Assembly: GCA_963717635.1 (NCBI GenBank)
Contig: OY970347.1
Coordinates: 124,001 to 188,000 of the forward strand
Length of the DNA: 64,000 nucleotides
Reading direction: 5' to 3'
Origin: JALZKA01 sp963717635
GTDB lineage: Bacteria > Actinomycetota > Thermoleophilia > Solirubrobacterales > 70-9
The position numbers and the translations under genes are program-made. The notes under the pieces are model-generated. The model was not told where the DNA came from. It saw only the letters and a program-made list of their open reading frames with translations, and did no database searches. This document shows, in pieces, positions 49,956 to 56,296 of the stretch (the stretch's first letter is position 1; the number at the start of each line of letters is the position of its first letter).

Positions 49956-50768
49956 CTACCTGGGTTCGCAGTAGGCGTACAGGGTCACCTCGTCGCCGTA
50001 GCCGTCGAGATGCCACGTTCGGCGTCCGAGCCTCTTGAAGCTGAACAGCCTTGTGGCGGACTCCCCAGCGAAGGTCGGGTCCGCGAACCCCCCGGAGACA
50101 ACCCGCTGCCCCCGCTTGCAGGTCGCATCCAGATCGAACAGGCCGGGCTTCTCGCCCCTGGTCGACCGGGTCTCCAGGCCCCCTCCCTCCCGGCAGTTGA
50201 TCTTGACGGTGAGGTCGCCCGGTACCGAGCCGGTGTTGGCGGCGCCCACTTCCCAGGCACGCCGCCGCACCTTGCGCGACACGCCGATATAGAAGCGCGG
50301 GTCGTTGGGTGCGCCCGTGAACTCGTCCGCGTTAAAACCGCCCGAAACCGCCCTCATCCCGCGTTCGCACCTCGCCGTCACCGTCTTCGTCCCCCCGGGG
50401 CCGACCTCCCGCGAAACCGTCCGCGACGCGATCTTCTCCTCGCGGCAGTAGGCATAGGTGGTCAGATTGCCACTGGTGCCGAAGTTAATGCCCTCCGTGG
50501 TCCACCCGCGGCGGCCCGTCCCCGAGGACTGGTCGGGAAACGGTGTCGGACCACCAATAATCCAGTCGACGCTGAATCCGCCCGAGACCGCTCTCATTCC
50601 TCGACCGCACCTTGCGGTCGCCGAGCCGTGTTCGGAGGAGCTCACCTCGACGGTCTTGGAGCGTTTCGTCAGCCTTTTCCCGCCTAGCGCCGAGATGGCT
50701 CCGAATGTCCCGACCAACACGCAGGCCGCGAGAGATGCGAACACGAGTCTCGTCCGCAGCTTCGCCAT
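49956..50768 (-). CDS. Secreted protein with three internal repeats
   Basis: A 270-residue exported protein. A hydrophobic signal (MAKLRTRLVFASLAACVLVG) is followed by three copies of a module of about 70 residues. Each opens with a cysteine motif: CGRGMRAVSGGF, CERGMRAVSGGF and CKRGQRVVSGGF. Each closes with a cysteine strand: TTYAYCREE, VKINCREGG and TLYAYCEPR. One disulfide per module is likely. Such C-x2-G-x-R-x-VSGGF repeats occur in actinobacterial secreted proteins; the role is unknown to me. The ATG at 50768 was chosen because it gives the signal peptide. It shares a strand with the RTX-like gene upstream (10 bp gap). Confidence 0.75.
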   Translation of the reverse strand: MAKLRTRLVFASLAACVLVGTFGAISALGGKRLTKRSKTVEVSSSEHGSATARCGRGMRAVSGGFSVDWIIGGPTPFPDQSSGTGRRGWTTEGINFGTSGNLTTYAYCREEKIASRTVSREVGPGGTKTVTARCERGMRAVSGGFNADEFTGAPNDPRFYIGVSRKVRRRAWEVGAANTGSVPGDLTVKINCREGGGLETRSTRGEKPGLFDLDATCKRGQRVVSGGFADPTFAGESATRLFSFKRLGRRTWHLDGYGDEVTLYAYCEPR

Positions 50769-50778
50769 CGACGCGCTC

Positions 50779-51615
50779 TCAGATCGACTTCTCGACATCG
50801 CACTTCTTGGCGACGTCGTCGCCCTTCCCACCGACGCACTTGTCGCGCCCGGCACCGCCGATAAGGCGGTCACGGCCTGCACCACCCTTGAGCTTGTCCT
50901 TACCGCCGCCCCCCTTGAGTTTGTCGTTGCCCCTGCCGCCGCAGACGATGTCCTTGCCACGAAGCCCCCTGACCACGTCGCGGCCCCCGAGCGCGGCGAT
51001 CACGTCGTGGCCAGTCGTGCCTTCGATCGTGTCGGCGCCATTTGTGCCGCCGATCGTTGCGTTCTCTCCACCGCAGCGGGAGGGCTTCAGCTTGGCGCTC
51101 ACGTTGGTGTAGTAAGAAATGTCCGAGTAAAAGGTTCCCGCGTCGCCGTCGGCCAGATCGCCGTCGAATAGGAAGCGGCTCGCTCCCGGGGCATAAAAGT
51201 CGCAAGCGTTCGGATTCGTAGGGGCGTTCTGATTGTTCAACCCGAGAAAGTCCCCGGCCTGGACGGGGATGTTCACTTCGAATGTGTTTCCGTCCGTGCC
51301 CTGAGGCGTGATAGCTCGGGGCCCATCGTGGGCGACCACGCGGTAGCCCAGACCGCCGATGCTGTGGAAGACCTTCATCTTCAGGGTCTGGCCTGCGCCC
51401 GCACCAGCGTTGTGAGTCCAGGAAGTGATCACACCTGGAACCGTGACGACGTAGGCGGCGTCGGTATTGAAGAGGTCGAGAGGTCCGGCGTTGCAGTTCG
51501 CCGCAGGAGAGTCGCCCGGCGCGAGCTGACCGATCGTCATCGCTGCGGACGCCGAGGACGCAGTACCAAGCGACAGAACAGCCGCGACAACCGGTGCCAG
51601 CGCGGACCTGACCAT
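50779..51615 (-). CDS. Secreted protein with C-terminal RTX-like calcium-binding repeats
   Basis: A 278-residue exported protein. After the signal peptide (VVAAVLSLGTASSASA) comes a beta-sandwich-like domain of about 160 residues with PGVITSWTHNAGAGAGQTLK and NTFEVNIPVQAGDFLGLNNQ. The last 85 residues carry nonapeptide-like repeats: GTNGADTIEG, GGRDVVRGLRGKDIVCGG, GGGGKDKLKGGAGRDRLIGG and AGRDKCVGGKGDD. These resemble the GGxGxDxL beta-roll that binds calcium, though less regular and lysine-rich. There is no type I secretion system nearby, and the Sec-type signal suggests another route. The ATG overlaps the methyltransferase stop. Confidence 0.8.
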   Translation of the reverse strand: MVRSALAPVVAAVLSLGTASSASAAMTIGQLAPGDSPAANCNAGPLDLFNTDAAYVVTVPGVITSWTHNAGAGAGQTLKMKVFHSIGGLGYRVVAHDGPRAITPQGTDGNTFEVNIPVQAGDFLGLNNQNAPTNPNACDFYAPGASRFLFDGDLADGDAGTFYSDISYYTNVSAKLKPSRCGGENATIGGTNGADTIEGTTGHDVIAALGGRDVVRGLRGKDIVCGGRGNDKLKGGGGKDKLKGGAGRDRLIGGAGRDKCVGGKGDDVAKKCDVEKSI

Positions 51616-52679
51616 CACGGCCGCGCCTCGAGGACGAGGTTGAACGGGGTCTCGGTGGCCCTGCGGAAGCGGGTGAACCCGGCCTCGGCGACGACCTCAC
51701 CCAGGCGCGCCTCGCCGGCCTGGGCGCCCAGGGCCAGCCCGACCTCCTGCGACCGCGACGTCGGCGTGCAAACCATCGTCGACGCCGAGTAGAAGATGCG
51801 GCCGACCGGATTGAGGTTGTCCTCGACGTGGTCGCCTGCCATCGGCTCTACGATCAGCCACGTGCCATCCGGCGCGAGCGCCTGCCTCACATGCGCCGCG
51901 GCGCCGACCGGGTCGCCCATGTCGTGCAGGGCATCGAATACGCACGCGAGGTCGTAGCCGTCGCCGCTGAAGTCCTTGGCGCTCGACACCTCGAAGCGGA
52001 CCCGGTCGGCGACGCCGGCTCTCTCGGCGGCCTGGGCTGCCGCCTCGATCGACTCGGCGTGATAGTCGGAGCCGAAGAACTCCGACTTCGGGTACGCCTG
52101 GGCCATGACGATCGTCGAGGCGCCGTGGCCGCAACCGATGTCGGCGACGCGGGCGCCGGTTTGCAGCTTCTCCTCGACTCCGTCGAGAGCCGGCAGCCAC
52201 GAGGGCACGAGATTGGCCACGTAGCCCGGTCGGAAGAAGAGCTCGGTGCCGCAGAAGAGGTCGTGGTCGTGCTCATGCCATCCGAATCCGTCACCCGTGC
52301 GGAACCGGTCCGTCATCTCCGGTTCGTCCTTCACGCACGCGGCCGCGATGTAGAACGCTCCGGGCAGGAACGTCGGGCTCTCCCGATCGGCAAGGCAGGC
52401 CGACTGCTCGGGCGTCAGGTGGAAGCTCTCGGTCTCAGGCTCATACTCCACGTAGCCGCTCGCGGCCTGCGCGCAGAGCCACTCGCGAACGTAGCGCTCG
52501 TCGGTCTGCGTCCGCTCGGCGAGTTCCGCCGGTGTCAAGGGCGTGCTGTCGGCCATCGCGGCGTACAGGCCGAGCTTGTCGCCGATAATGACGGTGGTCT
52601 GGTGCAGCGCCGCACCGAGATCCCCCGCAAAGCGGCCGACGAAGTCCTGCAGCTTGGTCTCATCAACACTGGTTGCCAT
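51615..52679 (-). CDS. SAM-dependent methyltransferase with winged-helix N-domain
   Basis: A 354-residue class I methyltransferase of the O-methyltransferase/UbiE-like type. The N-terminal winged helix has LGLYAAMADSTPLTPAELAE and TQTDERYVREWLCAQAASGY, as in small-molecule methyltransferases that dimerise. The SAM site has ARVADIGCGHGASTIVMAQA (motif I) and EFFGSDYHAESIEAA, and LACVFDALHDMGDP and WLIVEPMAGD are later motifs. Similar proteins act on natural products or quinone-like rings; the substrate here is unknown. Its start lies 60 bp from a 69-bp imperfect palindrome and it is coupled to the RTX-like gene. Confidence 0.88.
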   Translation of the reverse strand: MATSVDETKLQDFVGRFAGDLGAALHQTTVIIGDKLGLYAAMADSTPLTPAELAERTQTDERYVREWLCAQAASGYVEYEPETESFHLTPEQSACLADRESPTFLPGAFYIAAACVKDEPEMTDRFRTGDGFGWHEHDHDLFCGTELFFRPGYVANLVPSWLPALDGVEEKLQTGARVADIGCGHGASTIVMAQAYPKSEFFGSDYHAESIEAAAQAAERAGVADRVRFEVSSAKDFSGDGYDLACVFDALHDMGDPVGAAAHVRQALAPDGTWLIVEPMAGDHVEDNLNPVGRIFYSASTMVCTPTSRSQEVGLALGAQAGEARLGEVVAEAGFTRFRRATETPFNLVLEARP

Positions 52680-52740
52680 GTGTCATCTCCTTTGAGGGGG
52701 TCTGGGATCCGTCGCTTGCCAGCATCGAGCGCAGCGGTGC

Positions 52741-52809
52741 GGTTCGCACCGTGGAAACCCCCCTGAGTTTTGAATCACGTAATCCAGGGGGGTGGCCACG
52801 GTGCGAACC
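52741..52809. repeat. 69-bp imperfect palindrome upstream of the methyltransferase gene
   Basis: GGTTCGCACCGTG pairs with CACGGTGCGAACC (13 bp perfect), and inside it CCCCCCTG pairs with CAGGGGGG (8 bp), separated by four unpaired bases per side and a 19-nt centre. It lies between divergently placed genes. It may be a pair of regulator sites or a MITE-like remnant. Confidence 0.85.
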
Positions 52810-52838
52810 CGCGACTCGGCGACAAGACTTCATTACGC

Positions 52839-53015
52839 ATGGATTCCCCGGACCTCGCGAGGCTCGAGTTGATGCTCCAGCGCAATGCCGAACCGCTGCG
52901 CGGCTTCGTGCGCGAGGCGGACGATCAGGAGTGGCGGGTGTTCAGCGGCTGGCTGGCTCTGGCGCGGGAGCTGGAGCAGGCCCGCGAGGCAGACGATCCC
53001 GAGAGCGCCAGCTAG
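52839..53015 (+). CDS. Small hypothetical protein, 58 aa
   Basis: A short helical protein (MDSPDLARLELMLQRNAEPL, then GFVREADDQEWRVFSGWLAL and ARELEQAREADD). It is acidic and protein-like, with no known domain. It lies downstream of the 69-bp palindrome, and its end overlaps the LuxR-type gene by 4 bp, convergently. The upstream reading through the palindrome starts with TTG and is not favoured. Function unknown; it may not be a gene. Confidence 0.45.
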   Translation: MDSPDLARLELMLQRNAEPLRGFVREADDQEWRVFSGWLALARELEQAREADDPESAS

Positions 53016-55891
53016 CTCGGGGACGACTCCGCCGCCAGCGCTGCGGGAAGCTGGTCGCGTGAGCTGAGGTCCAGCTTGCGGTAGACGGATGTCAGGTGGC
53101 CCTCAACCGTACGGGCGGTGACGAACAGAGACTGGGCGATCTCCCTGTTGGTGCGGCCCTCGGCGGCCAGCCGCGCCACTCGGCGCTCGCTCGCCGTCAG
53201 CGAGTCGAGCCCGCTCAGCATCAGTCGGCGTGGCCGCGCCCCGGTGGACCTCAGTTCCTCCTCCGCCCGGTGGCGGAGGCCCAGGGCATCGGCGCGCACG
53301 GCGAGATCGAGCGCCTCGCGCAGCGGTTCGCGCGCCTCGGCCCGGCGGTTCGCGCGGCGGTGCGCCGCCCCGAGCTCGTAGAGCGCGTAGGCATGCTCGA
53401 GCCGTGCCTCCGAGTGCTCGAGGACGCGCACGGCCTCGGCGAGTCGGTCCACGCGTTCGTCCCCGTCCTCGACCAGGCCGAGCGTCCGCAGCGCGATTCC
53501 GGTCGCCCTGGGAGCGGCAAACTTCCGCGCCCGCTCGAGCTCGTCGTTCGCCATTGCGGCCGCCTCCTCCGAGCGACCGAGCGCGTGCAGGGCGAGGGCG
53601 GCGTCAGAGCGCCAGGGGTGCATAGCCGGGCCGGGCTGTCGATGCCGGTCGAGCTCCGCCCCACACGCCAGTGAACTCTCCAACGCCTCTTCGAAGCGAC
53701 CCTGGGCGAGCCGTAAGCGTCCGCGAATGCCGAGCAGGCGGGGGTAGGTAATCAGCGACTCCAAGCCCGGCTCCGGTGTGCCCGCCAGCAGGGCAGCGTC
53801 GGCCTCGTCGAGCTCATCGCGCTCGATCAGGGTTCCGGCGAGCATCGCGGCGGCGAACGGGGTCAGCAGAGGCAGCGTGTGCAGGGCGTCGGTGTCGACC
53901 GCGGTGCGGGCGTGTTCCTCGGCGACGACGAGATCGCCCTGGCGGAGCGCTGCGCATGCCGCGAAGGTCGACATCGCGGTCAGCAGCGGCAGACTCCCCA
54001 GGCGCCGACCCTCATCGATCCGCTCCCCGATCAGCCGCAGAGCGAGCTCGTAGCGCTCGCAGTGGATCAGCGCAACGTAGGCGTGGAAGTCGCCGGGGAC
54101 GTTCACGGTCGGGTCGTCGGGCGAGCGTTCGACAATCGCCCGCTCGGCCCGTGCAGCGATCCGCGCCGCGGGCTGCTCCCCTCGCGTCGCGTCCCACTCA
54201 CTGAGGACGGAAAGGATGGTGTACGGCGGCCGCTCGGCTGCGTAGGCGCGCTCGCGCGCCGCCTCGATGCGAGCGCCGACGATCGGCGCTCCAAGGTGAT
54301 TGAGGATCGCACCCGCTAGCAGGCGGCCCTCGAGCAACAGCACGCCAGGGTGGTTCTTCTCGGCCAGCTCGTCGATCACGGGTTGCATCGCCGCCACCGC
54401 ATCGCCCATCCGGCCTCCGAAGAACAACGTCAGCCCGAGGACCAACGTGGCGGCGATGAGCGCGTCGTCGTCAGGAGCGCTCGCTTGTGCTGCGCGAAGG
54501 TGGTCAACGGCGCGCGGATCGCCGACGCGCGATTCGGTCGAGCCGAGCTCGAGCAGGACGGCGTGGCGGGCATCATCGGGGGGCGGCTCCTCGAGCGCGC
54601 GGCGCAGGTAGGCGATCGCGGTGTCCGCCGAACCCCGGGCGGCAGCCGCGCGAGCGGCCTCGATCAGCGCCTCGGCGACCTCCGCGTCGGCTGCCGGCGG
54701 CAGCGCGAGGAGGTGGACGGCCAGTCGGTCGGGGGCGGCACCCGCCCGGCGCATGATCAGTGCGGCGCGGGAGTGCAGCAGTGAGCGCTCCGAGGGCGGG
54801 AGATCGGAGTAGACGGCCGAGCGCACGAGCGGATGGACGAAGTCGAGCGGCCGCCTGTCGGCGAAAAGCGCCGTGGCGACAAGCGCGTCGAATGCGTCGG
54901 CGGCCGCACCGGGCTCGAGCTCGGCGAGCTCGGCGGCTTGGGCGAGCTCAGCCCCCGGCCCGAGCACGGCCGCCGCGCCTGCCAGCTCACGCGCCGCCGG
55001 CTGAAGGCGCCCCAGACGCAGGAGGATCGCGTGCGAGACCGAGGCGGGGACGAGCCGTTCGACTGCCGAAGCACCGCGCGCATTGGGCTCGATCCCGTCG
55101 GTTGCCGTGGCCCGCAACAGCTCCTGGAGCAGAAACGGGCTTCCCGCGCTGGCCGTCAGGCAGGCCGCGGCGAACTCCGGGCTGGGCTGGCCGACCGCCG
55201 CGGCCACGACGTCGGTGACCGCTAGGGCGCTCAGCGGCGCCGGCCGCAGCAGGCCAACGCCTTGCTCTGTGGCGAGCTCTCGAACGAGCTCCGCGGCCGA
55301 TCCAGGCTCGCCGCTACGCGCGGCGGCGATCAGGACCACAGGCACGGTCTCGATCCGGTGCGCCAGGTAAAGCAGGAAGCGCAACGAGACCTCATCGCCC
55401 CAGTGAATGTCGTCGATCAGGAGCGCAAGTGGCTGCCGCTCCGCCAGATTCGCGGTCAGCCAGTAGAGGCCGTGGAGTACCGCGAGTCCCGGCTCAGCGC
55501 GCTCCTCCGCGGGCGAGGCGCCGACGAGCCGTCCGGCAAGCTCGGCGGGTCCGGTGAGTAGCTCCGTTCGCTCCTCCGCCGACATGCCCATGACGACGGG
55601 TTCGAAGAGCTGGCGAGCAAGCCCGCCGCCGAATCTGCTCTCGAGCTCCGCGCCGCGGGCGGTGAGCATGTCGAGACCGTGCTCGGCGGCCATACCCACC
55701 GCGGCGTCGAGAAGCGCCGTTTTGCCAATTCCCGCGGGTCCTTCGATTAGCACCGCCGCCCCAGCGTCGTGGGCGGAGGGGATCGCAAGCGCCGACTCCA
55801 GCTGAGCCAACTCAGCATCGCGTTCCAGGAGAGCGGCACGGTTATCTGGCGGCTCGCGGACCAAACGCACGCCGCCATCCTCGCCGACCAT
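53012..55891 (-). CDS. Large ATP-binding LuxR-family regulator (LAL type)
   Basis: A 959-residue regulator. The AAA-type ATPase at the start has Walker A GPAGIGKT (51-58) and a Walker B-like LALLIDDIHWGDEVSLRFLL. A long helical, TPR-like middle follows (about 400-880). The C-terminal LuxR helix-turn-helix reads LTASERRVARLAAEGRTNRE, IAQSLFVTARTVEGHLTSVY, with the typical end KLDLSSRDQL. LAL regulators often control secondary metabolism or catabolism and may respond to ATP and a ligand. Cargo genes of this unit (methyltransferase, secreted proteins) could be targets. Its start is 67 bp from inverted repeat copy 4. Confidence 0.92.
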   Translation of the reverse strand: MVGEDGGVRLVREPPDNRAALLERDAELAQLESALAIPSAHDAGAAVLIEGPAGIGKTALLDAAVGMAAEHGLDMLTARGAELESRFGGGLARQLFEPVVMGMSAEERTELLTGPAELAGRLVGASPAEERAEPGLAVLHGLYWLTANLAERQPLALLIDDIHWGDEVSLRFLLYLAHRIETVPVVLIAAARSGEPGSAAELVRELATEQGVGLLRPAPLSALAVTDVVAAAVGQPSPEFAAACLTASAGSPFLLQELLRATATDGIEPNARGASAVERLVPASVSHAILLRLGRLQPAARELAGAAAVLGPGAELAQAAELAELEPGAAADAFDALVATALFADRRPLDFVHPLVRSAVYSDLPPSERSLLHSRAALIMRRAGAAPDRLAVHLLALPPAADAEVAEALIEAARAAAARGSADTAIAYLRRALEEPPPDDARHAVLLELGSTESRVGDPRAVDHLRAAQASAPDDDALIAATLVLGLTLFFGGRMGDAVAAMQPVIDELAEKNHPGVLLLEGRLLAGAILNHLGAPIVGARIEAARERAYAAERPPYTILSVLSEWDATRGEQPAARIAARAERAIVERSPDDPTVNVPGDFHAYVALIHCERYELALRLIGERIDEGRRLGSLPLLTAMSTFAACAALRQGDLVVAEEHARTAVDTDALHTLPLLTPFAAAMLAGTLIERDELDEADAALLAGTPEPGLESLITYPRLLGIRGRLRLAQGRFEEALESSLACGAELDRHRQPGPAMHPWRSDAALALHALGRSEEAAAMANDELERARKFAAPRATGIALRTLGLVEDGDERVDRLAEAVRVLEHSEARLEHAYALYELGAAHRRANRRAEAREPLREALDLAVRADALGLRHRAEEELRSTGARPRRLMLSGLDSLTASERRVARLAAEGRTNREIAQSLFVTARTVEGHLTSVYRKLDLSSRDQLPAALAAESSPS

Positions 55892-55958
55892 CGCAGACCT
55901 TGCAATATTGATCCGCGCCTCACCGGACCTCTGCTCCGAAAGTCAGAAATCCGACTCA

Positions 55959-55987
55959 TTGGGCACTAACCGTGTTCTGGTGCCCAA
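55959..55987. repeat. Cassette inverted repeat, copy 4
   Basis: TTGGGCACT faces GGTGCCCAA, with one T/G mismatch at the ninth position. The next bases GTACATCCGCGCACATCGAC are nearly those of copy 1, and the tRNA fragment again begins 76 bp later. Confidence 0.88.
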
Positions 55988-56063
55988 ATCCGCGTACATC
56001 CGCGCACATCGACAGGCATCGGATCGGCTGAATGACGCCTGCTCGTGCCTGAGAGCCCCCCGC

Positions 56064-56105
56064 TTCGCAATCAGGAGGTCGGCGGTTCGAGCCCGCCTAG
56101 CTCCA
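56064..56105 (+). repeat. Displaced tRNA-Ala(CGC) 3' half, copy 5
   Basis: All 42 nt, from TTCGCAATC to TAGCTCCA, equal the intact tRNA at 44425-44466. It is preceded by CCCCCCGC. No further copy is seen beyond it, so it marks the distal end of the array. Confidence 0.93.
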
Positions 56106-56109
56106 CTAA

Positions 56110-56280
56110 AGACCTCACGTTCGAACCGGCACCAGAAAACGACTTCGGTTGGGATGACAGCCTTTTCAGGCGTTTGGCCCGTTCCAACGCTTCGGCACGG
56201 GTCGCAAACTGCTCGAGGCGTACAACCGCCCCTTTTCGGGCCGCCCAGAAGTTGTAGCCCTCCCACCTCACCACCCTTTC
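56110..56280 (-). pseudogene. Possible truncated SnoaL-like C-terminus
   Basis: On the minus strand a frame reads RWEGYNFWAARKGAVVRLEQ and FATRAEALERAKRL. This resembles the C-terminal strand and helix of SnoaL-like proteins (DGKVVRxExFxDRAEALEAAGL). There is no start codon in a sensible place and the front two-thirds of the family are missing, so I call it a remnant. It abuts displaced tRNA copy 5, as the stop of the intact SnoaL gene abuts copy 3. Confidence 0.35.
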
Positions 56281-56296
56281 ATCGCCTTGCGCAGGG

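Larger units (their letters stand above)
44467..56105. mobile_element. Tandem array of non-autonomous cassettes targeted to tRNA-Ala(CGC)
   Basis: Five displaced tRNA-Ala 3'-half fragments divide the region into units of about 2.1, 0.2, 1.9, 0.66 and 6.8 kb. Four of the fragments are preceded at 76 or about 120 bp by a conserved 29-nt inverted repeat. In each such unit the repeat lies 40-215 bp upstream of a minus-strand gene start, and after most fragments the next gene on the minus strand ends within 12-85 bp. This regular layout fits successive integrations at one tRNA gene, each new element restoring the tRNA and pushing the old 3' end outward. No recombinase gene is present, so mobility must come in trans or be lost. 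Interpretation is inferred; the repeats are directly visible. Confidence 0.7.

Noticed and set aside
44467..56105. Classical integron, prophage or IS-based origin of the array
   Set aside because: No integron integrase, tyrosine or serine recombinase, transposase or phage structural gene was recognised in the region, and the repeats do not show attC-type R-box order.
55943..56266. Minus-strand frames across the tRNA fragments with ends like LGGLEPPTS or DLGTRTRLVPN
   Set aside because: These residues come from antisense reading of the displaced tRNA 3' half and the 29-nt repeat. They recur wherever those repeats occur and are not protein families.
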